Shown: positions 42,860 through 54,905 of the stretch, one piece after another | How positions within the stretch are numbered: position 1 is the first letter of the stretch | How the letters are laid out: every line of letters starts with the position of its first letter | From: Hyposmocoma kahamanoa | Lineage: Eukaryota; Arthropoda; Insecta; Lepidoptera; Cosmopterigidae | Reading direction: 5' to 3' | Assembly (NCBI RefSeq): GCF_003589595.1 | Contig: NW_020653713.1 | Coordinates: 3,386,574 to 3,450,573, forward strand | Length of the DNA stretch: 64,000 nt | Notes under the pieces: model-generated | Told to the model about the DNA's origin: nothing | Database searches by the model: none | What the model saw: only the letters and a program-made list of their open reading frames with translations | Position numbers and translations under genes: made by a program

Positions 42860-44770
42860 TAGTGTCCATATACGCTTTTCCCGACTTATAAAACATTCGT
42901 GAATAAAACGTAATATCAGCACGTCAACTTCTTAATTTAAGAACCCCTCATTGTCCCGTGGTCTCACGAAATAACTTCGGTAACGAGCATCAAACTTCAT
43001 AACTGGAAAGTTCATTTTTATGTTTAGAATTTCCGTTCGCTCTTAACCAAGTTTTTGAAGAATAAAATGGGGTAACTTGGGCGGTAATTTCGTTATTTCT
43101 GAGCAGTATAACAACTTTCTGCGTTTAATTATGTTTTTAGGGAAAATAATCAGGCGGGCTATCTGATGAAATTGGCAACCGTCATTTATAGACATTTGTG
43201 GAACCAAGGAAGTATCTTTAATGTTGCAAATGATCTACCAGCCTTCGGATATTAGACCTTAAGTCTTCAGAGCAAGTCATCGCACTGCGGAAAATTTGCG
43301 AAATGGAGAGAGGAGAAACAGGAAGCGTAGTGGTACAGAGTCTGGAGCATGTAACGTTTTTGAAAGAACAATGAATGGCCCATATAAATTTGTATGGTCA
43401 TAATTTGTATGTGAAAATATAGATTTTGAATAAATTTGGTTTTAGCTTTGCTAATCTGAGGAGTCTAGAATTAAAGACATTCCAGTTTGAGGTTTTGGAG
43501 GTCATATTTTACATAATTGAAAAATATATTTGAAATGTTATTATATCAAAATAAACTGTGAAAGCCTTAAAGAGATTTTATCGCCTTAAATTATTAATAA
43601 TATAAGAGATTTAAAGCCTTATAGAGATATTATAGAAAATATTTCTTATCAGTTATGGTCAAAAGGCATGAAGTTAAGCCACAAAAAAAGCTAAGTTACT
43701 ACATACTACGCCTTGGTATCTTACTTAGATACAAATTTTTTTTTTTGCGAAACATGCCATCTAGTTTTGATATCGGGAACTTTTGTCAGTTTAAAGTTGT
43801 TAATCTCTTATTGCAAATCGATCGAATCAGTACATTTGATTTTACGTAAAGTAAGTTAATGTGGTCGAATCTATACATAAGTAGTAGTACATAAGCAGTA
43901 AATCTCTTTTTGACGGTTAGATGTCGCTCAACGTTAAAAAAACTAAGAAACTGACAGTTGTAGAATCAGTCCGGTTACGTACTATAGTCCATTTCTCATA
44001 GGATGAGTTCTATGACATTTCCAATATTTACATTCCACGCGTACTATTTCTAATTAATCTCTCAAACAGGTTACAAAAATGGTGCACCAAAAACAAACAA
44101 TATTTGTTGCAATTGTAATTTTAAAACAAAAATTGCAGTAAATATGTAGAAAGAAAATTAAATCATAAAGATAAAAATAAATTACCGCTATTACTTGACG
44201 CGCAAAACGGTATATTTTAATTATAGAGATTTACACATCATACGGTCATCATACATTGTATGCAGATCATTTTCGTTTGAGTTTTGCGTGATGTTTTGGG
44301 AATAATTGTTGCAGTTGATTTTATGCTTTGTTGTTGACTTTTTGTTTGGTTGTTATTGATTTTTTATTTGTTTTGAGATTTTTTTGGCAACTTAATAACA
44401 CAATAATTGAAACCTTTTTCTTTTCTTTATTATTTGTTTTTAAATTATTTCCTGTAAAGCGGTTCTCTCGTCGTTACAATTAATTATCTCGATAAGATAT
44501 TAAATCGATTTTTTTTTCATTCGATTTTACATCACGTCGCCGGAATCATGCTATGTGAAATGAACTATAATTAATCATTGGAGTTTCATTTAAATATGAT
44601 TTTGTTTCCAGACTTAGACAGGCCTTCAATTTGAAAAATCTAATGGATTTATTTTAATTAAGTTTTATTGAATGTCAGGATATTTCACCAACAATCGTCA
44701 TGGTGAAACATCAATTATTATTCAACAATTTTTTGTGAAACTAGTTGGTTATAAGGATCGAACTACATTC
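42860..44770. other. intergenic AT-rich DNA, no gene recognised
   Basis: About 1.9 kb with only short chance frames and homopolymer runs (T-rich near 44280-44520). It is the longest stretch in the window without a recognised element. Confidence 0.4.
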
Positions 44771-44772
44771 AT

Positions 44773-44897
44773 TTCGATCCGGTTGGATTCGAACCAACGT
44801 CTCCCAGCAAATTGTGCCAGACGCTATGCCAACTAAGGCATAGAACGGACGGTCCTCATGAATGTTTTCCATGTGTTTGTTGGAGATCTTTGTTACG
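44773..44897 (-). mobile_element. SINE-B copy 4
   Basis: TTCGATCCGGTTGGATTCG, CGTCTCCCAGCAAATTGTGCC, ATGCCAACTAAGGCATAG and GTTGGAGATCTTTGTTACGG match copies 2 and 3 in order. Confidence 0.78.
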
Positions 44898-45554
44898 GTT
44901 TTTAACGACTTTTCGCCCTAGCGCCATCTGTGAGAAATTTATGAAAGTTTTTCCTTTACTCAGTACCTTTACATCTACGTAATTAATTTTATTCACACCT
45001 GTAATTATGAATAATTATTTTACAATAATTTCGAAACTGTTCTTTAAATTCAACTCCATACCGCTTGCGACAAGAGTGGTTCAAAGTTTGAAATGTCAGG
45101 ATTACACCAAGTGTCTCTTAACTGGACCAATCATATATAGAATTAGCATTCTTGATGTAATAAGGTTACATCTGTAAAATAACGACAAGGTTATAGTTTA
45201 TAGATTTTCGCACAAAAAGAATGATTTTTGAAGACACAAAGATTTTGACTGTTTGTCGCTCTGAGACATGTTGACAAGACCCATATAACTGTAGTTTTAC
45301 TTGCAAGGGAAAGTACAGGATATGGGCTCACGACATATACACAGATTAAAAATGTCCAGGGATCAAGCACATTTTTGCCAATTACCGAAAAATCCAGTTT
45401 TCTTCATTATTGTTTTTAACACGGATGGATTTTTTTTGGTTAATTTTATAATTTGAATTTCAAAATGAAATAGACCATAAAAAAATTGGTGTTAAAAAAA
45501 TCATTAAAAAATCTGCTTTTCAGTAAAAGTAAAAGTGGTCTTTGACTCTCAAAT

Positions 45555-45617
45555 TACTGCTTTCCAGCGGAAATAGATAAGGTAGCAGTACTTCTCTGGA
45601 CGAGCTCTACTGCCACC
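45555..45617 (-). mobile_element. SINE-C head fragment
   Basis: Minus-strand SINE-C 5' end (GGTGGCAGTAGAGCTCGTCC) abutting the full copy that follows, in the same orientation. Confidence 0.78.
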
Positions 45618-45917
45618 AATTTTTTTAAATAATATAAAGTGACAGAACGAACAAGGCGTGCATCTAATGGTAAGCTACACGCCTGTTCATAACAGTTGCA
45701 GTGCCATTCAGAGCTTCAAATCGCAAAGATCGGAGGGACACTGCCACTGCGCCCGTCACCCTGAGACATAAGTTGATAAGTCCCATGTGATGATAATTTC
45801 ACCAGCACCCTTAACCTTCAAAACCGGAACGTAGTAATGCTCACGTCATTGCTTGGTGGCAGCAATAGGTAAGATGGCAGTACTTCTTTGGGCGAACTCT
45901 TTGACAAGAAGCTCTTC
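45618..45917 (-). mobile_element. SINE-C, full length
   Basis: A complete minus-strand copy of about 300 bases. Tail: TTTTTTTAAATAATATAAAG; middle: GCGCCCGTCACCCTGAGACA; head: AACTCTTTGACAAGAAGCTC. It is a good reference for the family. Confidence 0.93.
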
Positions 45918-46047
45918 TAAATCTTAGATAATTTGTTTTTGTTAGTTTTGCCATCACACGTTAACTTAACATTTATTTAGCAAACGTAAACGAAAAGCAA
46001 AAACGTAAATAGTATATTGGTAGTTAATATTTTTTTCATTTTTGCGA

Positions 46048-46210
46048 CACGTACACACTTGAAAAGTGTTTAGAGGACACACATTTTTTCCAATTACTGA
46101 AAATTTGGTTTTTGTCAATATTTGATAAATATTATAATTTGAATTCGAAAGTGAAATTGACACGTTGAAAACGTACTTGATCCCTAGACACTTTTGATTT
46201 GTGTACGTCC
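46048..46210. mobile_element. inverted-repeat element (~160 bp)
   Basis: ACGTACACACTTGAAAAGTG at the left pairs approximately with CACTTTTGATTTGTGTACGT at the right. A related sequence (ACACAGATTAAAAATGTCCAGG) lies at 45338-45360. MITE-like. Confidence 0.5.
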
Positions 46211-46449
46211 TTTACTCTTTCAGCTTTAGCGACCATTGAATACCAGTGTCACAGTCTATTCTCATTTGTTGCTTTTGTCGAATGAGATCCTATCGCGTGC
46301 GCCACAGCCGCCTACACGACATTAAATTATATTGTCTGTTGTCGAAAATGTTTCACTAGCTATTTTTGTTAATTTTCCTTTTTATTTATTCTTTCTTTTT
46401 TTATAATATATTTATTGTGGCCATGCAATAATAAACGTTTTCTGTTATA

Positions 46450-46890
46450 TTCTTCTTCTTCTTCTTAGTGTATCACTTCTTGACGAAGCTTGGCGACCAT
46501 TATGGCCATTCTCATTTTTGAAGCTGCCGCACGAAAGACGGAACGTTTGCTAAGGCGGAACCAGTCTCTCAGATGCTTCAACCACTAGGTTTTCCTTCTG
46601 ATACAACTACGCTTTCCCTAGATTTTCCTCTGCTTTATTAGTTGAAGAATCCGGTATTTAGTGTTCCTCATTACTTGGCCAAAATACTGTAGCTTCATTT
46701 CCTTTACAGTTCTGAGTATTTCCAACTCTTTTCCCATTCGACGAAGAACCTCAACATTGGTGACCTTTTATATCCACGATATGCCAAGCATACGTCTGTA
46801 CAGCCATATCTCAAGCGATTTCAGTTTTGAGCATAATGCTGGGGTCAATGTCCAACACTGCATACCAAATAGTAAGGTATACTGAAGACG
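46450..46890 (-). pseudogene. RTE-type LINE RT C-terminal remnant
   Basis: The minus strand reads FGMQCWTLTPALCSKLKSLE, IWLYRRMLGISWI, then after a stop VTNVEVLRRMGKELEILRTV, KYRILQLIKQRKI and LKHLRDWFRLS. This is the common lepidopteran RTE variant with the W.YRRMLRI.W...VTN.EVLRRM pattern. The plus-strand 74-codon frame is a shadow. A LINE-like AATAAA tail lies at 46420-46445. Confidence 0.9.
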
Positions 46891-46899
46891 TAACAGCGA

Positions 46900-47640
46900 A
46901 CCGAACGCATGCGGAGTTTAAGGTTGAACCTCCTACAACACAAAATCTTTTTCATTTTCATGAAGGTGTTATATTTTACTCTATTCTGAAACCTTATGAT
47001 TAATTAATGCAAAATATTTCTTCAATCCAATCTAAGACTACCGCTCCTAGACCTTACAAATTTATCTATGCGTTTGTTACAGATCTATGTTTTTCGTTTT
47101 ATCGATTTTTTTGTCGTAAATATCACATAAATAACGGTATTACAACATGATATTCAATGTTATCAATATTCAAAATTACCTTATTGTTTTATGAAGGATG
47201 ACTAGCTGCTCAACTATTTTACTCTATAATTTGTTGGAAGTTAGGGTAATAACTGCATCGAAAACAGTTTTCTGGTTTAAACTGGTAATTAGAGTTTAAC
47301 GGTTAAAAGATTTAACTTCAACGTGAAATTTTCAGTAAAATTTAATTCCGCTACTGTAATAAGTAGTTCAGTTAAATTAACTGAAAATCTCAGAGACGTT
47401 TATGATTTAATTTTTGAATTTAAATATTTTACAATTTTTAACAAAGGAACACCTAACCGAAACTTGCATTATATGTATTAAATGTAAGTATAATTTCATA
47501 ATAAATAAATAAGTTCATTCATGAAGATCTTAATAATTAATTTTTAAAAAAAGAATCGATATATTAATGAAGAATTAATTAATTTACAAGCGCAATATCA
47601 TTCTTTTAAAAAAGGAACGCACTACCGAATAAAAACAAAA
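46900..47640. other. intergenic DNA with a SINE-B scrap
   Basis: AGACCTTACAAATTTATCTA and TTACAGATCTATG at about 47046-47092 match the SINE-B body in reverse. The rest was not recognised. Confidence 0.4.
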
Positions 47641-47674
47641 GACAGTATAGCCACCATTCCCCTAAGAAAGTAGC

Positions 47675-47930
47675 TTCACTGAGCACATCAAACGTGCCCT
47701 AAAGCATTCTGCCCGCTGCAGAAGTAATGCAATGAGCTCGACCACCGAAACACCCATAAGCATATTTCCAATCAGCAACCGACGAGATATATTCTCGATT
47801 CTTAATAAAATGCGTTGGTACATTTCAATTCCTGAAAGCCCTAAGAATGTATCTAACGATATCGATGCAATCGAAACGTGCTTTTCGAATCTGGAAGCAG
47901 GACTTCTCTTAGGTTGGCAGCATTGAGAGT
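47675..47930 (-). CDS. unassigned region open on both strands
   Basis: The minus strand is open for about 85 codons (including RILLRIENISRRLLIGNML and VVELIALLLQRAECFRARLM). The plus strand has an ATG frame of 64 codons (47732-47926). The minus frame is leucine/arginine-rich and helical. I do not recognise a family with certainty; it may be a piece of an unplaced mobile-element ORF. Confidence 0.25.
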
Positions 47931-48276
47931 TAGGATGTTTTGTAAATGGAATAGGAAAACATCGGATCGTCTAGCGAACACAGGCGTATAAATAACATTG
48001 CACAATAAACTTGAGTTCAATCAAGAAGCATTGTGAGCGCTTGTTAGCTCGTGTGAGACCGCTGATTTTTTATTTGATATCTCAATAAAGAAGGGTACGT
48101 CGTCCAAACTGGATTTTATGAAAAGATTTTTTCCCTTGATAAACCTCACTGGTTGTAAGGGTGTTTGATTTATAATTTTATTTGGGCTTTTGTTTGCTTA
48201 GGTTCATGTTGTAAAACTTATTGGTGGCTTGGAATTTTTAGATAGCATTCAATGTTGATTTACGGTATAACTTAAT

Positions 48277-48507
48277 GGGATTTTTTTATGACACCAAATG
48301 ACGAGACGAACTGTTGCAGTGCCACTCAGAGCTTTAAATCGCAAATATCTGAACATCACCCTCGACTTAAGACGACAAGTTCCATGTGCCTGTAATTTCA
48401 CCGATACCTCCAAAACTGGAACGCAGTACGTAATAGGCACTTTGCTGCAAGGCAAGGTGGTGGCACTTCCCTGGACGAAGTCCTTCTCAAGGAGCTCTAC
48501 TGTTACA
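48277..48507 (-). mobile_element. SINE-C copy with internal gaps
   Basis: Tail, middle and head are present on the minus strand, but the GCGCACGACTTG...ACAGG segment near the tail is deleted. Two opposing ~130-codon frames across it are artefacts. Confidence 0.87.
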
Positions 48508-48793
48508 TATTTTGAACGAGCTCTTATCAAGAAATCCTCGGAGGTCGTAGTTGTGGTATATATAGCTATATGTGGATATAGTTCTGGGCATGACATCAAT
48601 AGCAACTTTAGCCAGCGGTTTCCAGCAACTCTGTCTCCAGTCACTGCATATCATACTAAAATAAGACTTACTTGACATTTTAAAAATACTGTATAAAAGT
48701 AATATGGGGTGAAATCTATAAATAACACGATAATTTCCCGAAATATCTTTAATCTCGTAACGTGTTTAGTGACGAATAAACAGCGTAAAACCT

Positions 48794-48902
48794 TTTTAAA
48801 CCGGAACCTAGTAGGTAATGCGCATTTTACTGCTTGAACTGAAATAGGTAAGGTGGCAGTACTTCCCTAATGAACTCTTTCAAAAGGGGCTCTGCTCCTA
48901 CT
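48794..48902 (-). mobile_element. SINE-C head fragment
   Basis: Minus-strand 5' third: GTAGGAGCAGAGCCCCTTTTG, TACTGCCACCTTACCTATTT and GTTCCGGTTTAAAAAGG. Confidence 0.83.
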
Positions 48903-49197
48903 TTGTTGAATTTAAATAAAAACCAAGTTCAAGAATATCGCAGTTGATAATTACCGTGGTCATAGCTTTGTGCCTTTTTGCGGTGGAGATACTGAGTCCT
49001 TGAAAGTTACAGGGAAAACCGCTAAGGAGCTTTCAGTTTGCTGACTTTAGAACAGGCAGCTACTTCTGTTAAGGAATAAGCTATCCGAAGGAGCAATGAT
49101 ACCATCTGGGCACGACGTACCATGTACTACATCATCACGTGGTACCTGGCTATCTTTGTCAACAAATAATATAATAATAACATGACCACCATGGATT

Positions 49198-49650
49198 GAG
49201 TAGCAGTAGAGGTCGTTGTGTAAGAGTTCTTCCAGAAAAGTACTGCTACCTTACCTATTTCTGCCGCCAAGCTGTAATATGAGCGTTATTGCATTTCGGT
49301 TTTGAAGGTTACGGACACTGGAGAAATTGCATGCACTAGTTACTAGGCAACAACATTTAAATTCCTCTGAATAATATAACCGCGCGGTCGCCGCGAAGAC
49401 CATATACAAGTCAGCCTCGCCCGTGCGCCCGGGATGCTAATTTAAGTTAAAACGTAAAAGCTAAAAGAATAAAGCGTACTTTGCCATGACAGTTAGACGC
49501 ACGCGGTCGCTGCGCGGCGGCGCGGCGAGGGCGCGATGGAATTCGTATCGAATAAATGCGCCCTTAGGGTGACAGGCGCGACGAGAGTGTCCGTCAGATC
49601 TTTGCGATTTGAAGCTGTGAAAATCACTGCAGCTACTGCCCTTGAATAAC
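49198..49650 (+). mobile_element. SINE-C copy split by a K-type MITE
   Basis: The 5' part (49198-49343) ends near TACTAGGCAAC; the 3' part resumes at 49566 with GGTGACAGGCGCGACG and runs to about 49650. The MITE at 49344-49563 lies between them. The SINE tail is missing. Confidence 0.85.
49344..49563. mobile_element. MITE family K, copy 2, nested in SINE-C
   Basis: Reverse-orientation copy of 40168-40368 with the border ...AATAAATGCGCCC|TTA at 49563-49566. GC-rich inner segments (49381-49440 and 49497-49540) contrast with the AT-rich centre. TTA adjoins this end in both copies. Confidence 0.7.
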
Positions 49651-49862
49651 AGAAATCCATGTTAGCGACTGCTGATTGTTTAGCTTATTTGAAATAATAG
49701 AACGAGTAGTAGAGCTTAACCATTGTGACGATTTTAAATATATTTGCTTACCTATGAAATACTAAATACGAGACTACAAAATCTATCATACATTTCGTAT
49801 ATATGATATCTATAATTACGTCGTAAGCGAAAAGTTAAAATAATACACTGACAATACATTTT

Positions 49863-49985
49863 TTTCAGATCTTTGAGATTCAAAGCTTTGAATGGAACTA
49901 GAACAGCTATAGACAGGCGTATCGTTTATCTCCAGGAGCACGACTTGTTTTTCCCGCCCCTTGGTATCGTGAAAAAAAACATAGT
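49863..49985 (+). mobile_element. SINE-C 3' half
   Basis: TTCAGATCTTTGAGATTCAAAG through GACAGGCGTATCG to the CGTGAAAAAAAACATAG tail. Confidence 0.85.
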
Positions 49986-49999
49986 ACAGTATACATACA

Positions 50000-50795
50000 T
50001 CCTTCCACTTGCTAAGATCCTGATACATAATTTCCCCTCATTAACTGGCATCAGTGTTTTAAAACGTGCTTGTCGGTTAAAAGTACTCTTGACCTGGCTT
50101 CCAATTTGGTCATTGTAAATAAGCTTTGGTCGTCCGCTCACTCTTGCTTTATAAATTTGTTTCTTCAATCTTCTTTCTCCTTAATTTGAGCATCATTTTA
50201 TCACTATATTTCCTTCCTCTCCGCTCTCTTATCAAAAATGCAAACTACTACAGTATTATATAGTTGGAAAGAACACTAAATTGTCGCAGAACTAAATATT
50301 GATATTATTGTAAACACTCGATTACTGAGACTTACTCGAATCGATAACGATGTTCGGCATGGCGATCACGTCTTGCAAGTGTGCTTTAGACGATCAAAGG
50401 TGACAATTTGTTTCGTTGATTAAAAGATTAGAAATCCGATTACACTACAATAATATGGTAACTCTTACCTGATGCTGCAACCAGGACAGACAGACTACCC
50501 AGCATTAGTTTTAGTAGCAGATGCCAGTACATTTTAAACTATAAATATCGCATTCAAATTCCACAATCTCGTCTAGTTCTATGCACGTATTACTTCTACG
50601 TCATTGGACAGCATTGTGTGAATGTACTACGAATTTTTGCGTGCTCTCAAGATTTGGAACATATTTTACATTCCTTTACCTTCTAAAAAAGCGTCGTCAG
50701 ATATACGATTACAAATGTTTTAAAGTGGACTGTATGGCAAAGGCATAGAACACAGAACCGACATGTGTTTCCGAAAACTACGATTTAGTGCTTTT
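50000..50795. other. intergenic DNA, nothing recognised
   Basis: No gene or repeat recognised; the short frames have no motif. Confidence 0.4.
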
Positions 50796-50796
50796 C

Positions 50797-51570
50797 AAGT
50801 ATTGCTACATACCTATTTCTGCTGTCAAAGAGCAATGTTAGCATTAATGCGCTCGGGTTTTTGGAAGGGTAAGGGTGTTGGTAAAACTATAACCACATTA
50901 TTCTTGTCAACTTTACGTCTCTGGGTGACGGGTGCCGTGGCAGTCCTTCTGAGATCTTTATGGATTGAAGCTCTAAGTAGCACTGCAAATATTATTTATG
51001 GATTAGGGTTGTTGCGAATATGAACATCCGCATCCGCACCCATATCCGCATTCGCATCTGCGGATAATCCACATAAATTAAAATATCCGTATCCGCGTCA
51101 ACATCCGCATTTTTCGATGCTGATAGTCATTGTGGATGCAATCATGATATGACCTAAAGGCGCGCTGGAATAATTTACAAACCTTTTAGACGTACTGTAA
51201 ACCGAAAAAGCTGTACGGATGGTGTTTCTAAAATATAACTTTGATAAAATTCCACAACGAATAAGCTAGTCAGGTTGATGTTTTCATGCAGATTGATTCT
51301 TTTGTTAATAACTGTCACAAAATCATTGATATAATATTTTATCGCAGTACGAAATTAAACAGAAGGTTTTTTCATGTATAAATAGAATTTTTGTTGATGT
51401 TTTCGTTTTTTTTAATGCATAAAATCAGCATCCGCTTCCGCATCCGCAACCGCTGATGTGCAAAAAACTCGCATCAGCAACAATCCTGTCAAAGATAGGC
51501 GTGTCGCTTACTACCAGGCACACAAATTGTTCGTCCTGTCACTTGACAATCATAAAATAATTGTAAAAAA
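50797..51570 (+). mobile_element. SINE-C copy split by a hAT-like element
   Basis: The 5' part (50797-51003) runs to CACTGCAAATATTATTTATGG; the tail resumes at 51489 (GATAGGCGTGTCGCTTACTA) and ends with poly(A) near 51570. The intervening 485 bases form a separate element. Confidence 0.87.
51004..51488. mobile_element. hAT-like non-autonomous element rich in CATCCG
   Basis: Left end (T)AGGGTTGTTGCGAAT; the right end complements to CAGGATTGTTGCTGAT. CATCCG/ATCCGC motifs repeat near both ends (51023-51110, 51428-51452). Flanking 8-mers TTATGGAT and TCAAAGAT match 5 of 8, compatible with a decayed hAT duplication. Non-coding. Confidence 0.72.
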
Positions 51571-51574
51571 TGTA

Positions 51575-53040
51575 AATAACAAGAATTGTCTAAAGAAAAC
51601 CTCCCCATCCCCGCACTGATTGATGACCAGAACGTGATTAAGCTCCCTCGTCAACCAATCGGTATCAAGATTAACCCTCTCATACAACCCATACAACTGT
51701 CATAATCCACGGTATCACGCGCATAAATCAAAACTCAGCGAATTATTTTAACACCGTAATGAATCGGGAATAGAGTAGTTCAGATATTCGGTCTTGTTTC
51801 CACCGAAACGTTATCGGCACAAAATTTGAGCATTCTTCCACACACAGAATACCGCGTTACTATCTAAATGATAACAAGGGTATTACTTAAAAAGTTACTA
51901 CCGAATTTTGTACAAAATGTTCAAATAAAACAACAGAAGCGCTTCATTGAAGCCTCTGGTGACTAAAAAGCTGCCACTTCTGCCAAAGAATAAACTAAGC
52001 ATTCCGATGGAAAGACGTTGCCAGTCTCCTGAGCACGATGTCCCAGGACGCGGCCTTCGAATAAATTTCCTTCCTTCCTAGATTAGTAAAAGGTAAAAAA
52101 TGTCAATATTGAAGCATATTTAGTATACGGTTTCCTTTGTAAATAAAGTATTTATTGACATAAAATAATATGTACTGTTAAATAAGTGTTCCCATAAAAT
52201 TAAGAATTAATGATCAACTATTCATATAAAAATTGGGATTTTATGGCTTATCTCAGTAAGCTAAATTTAATTAATGATAAATAAGCATTAATATAAGTAA
52301 TGGTAAATAAATTAATGCATTCGGTTTCGGCCGAGAATTTGGTCATGCGGACTCTAACAAAACCAGAAGTTAACGCACCCCGTATTTATCACAGAACCCC
52401 TTGATTACGAAAGGGTTAATAAATGCCGGCACGCCGCCATTTTGTTTTTATCAGCGTTCCAAATTCGAATTATGAACGGCGATTCGTCTCTTTGAATTTA
52501 GAATTTGGAATTCTTTTTTTAAGCGCTGGTGATCAATTGCATGTTTGTTGTGGAATGGTATTTTGTTTGATGACGTCATTGGAGGAATTTGTCAAGTCAT
52601 CTCTATATTATGAATGTATGCATTCTTCGTCATGCATATCATATTAAGAATTAATAATATGCTATATGTGAGGTCCTTTTTTATGGTATTTTCACAATGC
52701 CGTTGAAATTACTGTTATTTTTAATACGTAGTAAATGCAGACATATATGTTTATTATACTTTCTGTAATCTATACTTACAAGGAGATAATTTAAATTTGT
52801 TGCTAATAATATGCCAGAGGATCATACGCTTTATTTGGTCTCAAATTAGAGTATCGTAGAGTAACGAAATTATCTCTGGAGGCTCGCCCTAGATCTCCCC
52901 GACCAGAATCAACTTAGATAGATCATTTCCTAAATTGACCCTACCTGGTATTGCCCCTGGAAATTTCTCAGCTAACGCTCAGAGCTATGAAGTTGTATCT
53001 TGGGTGTGATACACAGAACAAGTCTCTTAATTTCTGGCGT
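51575..53040. other. intergenic DNA, no gene recognised
   Basis: Short frames such as 52423-52647 have no recognisable domain. Confidence 0.4.
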
Positions 53041-53049
53041 TAACTTCAT

Positions 53050-53330
53050 ACACATCTTCTGTAAGTTCATCTAGTATACTAGGAGTTGCTATGTTTATCA
53101 CTATTTTTCATATAAGTGTTACTATTTTTCTTAACATAAATTAAATTTTCGTGTAATGACAGAGGGCAAGAATGATAATTTCTTTAAACTTCTCTCTCAA
53201 AAACACTCTGGGGTTCAGATTATAAATTATCCTAACCGCACCACCACAGTACTGAATATATTTATGTTCTTCTAATTTATAAGACAAGTTACCGGTGGAG
53301 AAGAAGGAAAAACTGTTTCGATAGATCAAA
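53050..53330 (-). pseudogene. Jockey-like LINE RT C-terminal scrap
   Basis: Minus-strand frame: GGAVRIIYNLNPRVFLREKF, KEIIILAL, followed in a shifted frame by YMKNSDKHS. This matches the A(I)R.IYN(L)...LR.KFKEI block of Jockey-like LINEs. Confidence 0.7.
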
Positions 53331-54399
53331 TGGTTTAGGTATTTACTAATAAATAATTGTAACGTGGGTTAGCGGAGGGGTATGTAGAACGATGAATTAG
53401 ACGCAGACTTCCGTGTAAAAGACAATAAAAAGTTATGCGGCTTGGGACCCAACAGTGCGTCTCACGTGCGTGAAAGCGCAAGTTTAGTGCCGAAGTATAA
53501 GTAAGACAGCAGGACCGAAACGTCTCAATAATTTAAGTGTCGTTCAGTGCCATACAAATGCTATAGCGGAAGAAAGCATTTATGGTAAGCATCAACAATA
53601 CAAAACATATGAGATGACTTATACTATTGGAGTTAACAAAACGACAGCGCGTTTCAGACTACAACTAATGCCATCTAGCGGTGACGCGATGGAACTATTA
53701 GCGTGTTAAAGTTGTGGTTGTAACATAATTATATTACAAAAAATCGACTACTGCAACAAACAGTATCGAAATCAAAAAAAAAATCTAAATTTTTTTTATT
53801 GCATCAATTGTAAGAGTATATGATATACTATTAGAAAAATATACAGTTTTAAATTGAATACTATCGGTACTTCACAGTATGAGCGACAGACATTATCGAA
53901 AAAGGTACAATCGATATTATTCTAAAGCGACGGTGTGCGCACACAGATTGAAACTGACCGAATCGTCAGTATTCGCCGCGATGCGATGTGAGAGAGTGAT
54001 GCATGGGCATGTCTCTTTACCTTGTTTTAGTTACTTATTATTTGTTTTGCTCTTTGTTTTTTTTTAAATCGGAGTTTAAAAATGAATAGCCGAAGTAGAT
54101 GTGTTTTGAGTGAGAATTTCGTTATAAAACATAAACAACAACGGCACGGCGAAACCACGTCTAACAAAAAAAAAAAATTACAATTAAATCTGTAAGTATT
54201 TACAATTTTGTTATATTCCTTCATAATATCAAAAATAAATGATCTAAAATATCACTTATGTAACTAGTTCCCAAATATTTTTAAAATAATTAGTTTTTTG
54301 TGTTGTTTATTCTTATCCAAGTGACCAGATGGCTGGTCAGACAAGAAAAGCTAACGAAAAGGGAAGATTCGATAGTATTCTAGGTGTATGTAATTTCGA

Positions 54400-54527
54400 C
54401 AAAGTTGTAACTGGCACTTTAGATAGTATACGTGTTTATTTCTAGTCTGAGAGCTATCGAATGTACCACTTTCCATGGTTTTCTATAGAAAATATCTATC
54501 AAGTGTACCAGTTACAATGTTGTTCTA
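54400..54527. repeat. imperfect inverted repeat
   Basis: AGTTGTAACTGGCACTTTAG near 54402 pairs imperfectly with CAAGTGTACCAGTTACAATG near 54498. Small MITE-like unit of about 125 bases. Confidence 0.45.
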
Positions 54528-54647
54528 CGTTAGATACTTCGCAAATTGGCAGATTCGATTTTTTAAATGTTTAACTCTGAGTGTAAAATAGGGTGGTTTG
54601 CATTAATATTAGACATAACTGGTTGACGACTTTACCATCTCAGTAAG

Positions 54648-54735
54648 CCGTGAACATGGGACCTGTAAAGAGCCTATAACCTTTGTTTGTTTGAAAAGAT
54701 AAAAAATGTACACGATTTATTCTGATTTCATAATT
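54648..54735 (+). repeat. degraded family P copy
   Basis: GCCGTGAACATGGGACCTG, TAAAGAGCC and TTTGTTTGTTTGAAAAGATA match one arm. Confidence 0.55.
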
Positions 54736-54854
54736 AAAGCATGTTACTATAAAATATGTTTTTTTTTAGAATTTCCTGTGCGTGACGACAATTATACTCA
54801 AAAATAATTCAAATTTCTAAATGATATTTACGATGATGTCTTTTCTGCTTGTTC

Positions 54855-54905
54855 TACAAACCCATGCCCAGCAGTGGGTCGTATAAAAAGGTTGATGATG
54901 ATGAG
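54855..54905 (+). repeat. RTE LINE 3' tail
   Basis: ACCCATGCCCAGCAGTGGGT then GTATAAAAAGGTTGATGATG is the ORF end and (GATGAT)n tail of an RTE LINE; nothing upstream survives. Confidence 0.75.

Noticed and set aside
45232..45305. Further SINE-C fragment
   Set aside because: Only scattered resemblance (GTCGCTCTGAGACATGTTG, GACAAGACCCATATAACTG); too diverged to call with confidence.
48249..48675. Opposing 131- and 125-codon ORFs
   Set aside because: Both cross a SINE-C copy and show no protein family; overlapping antisense frames are chance.
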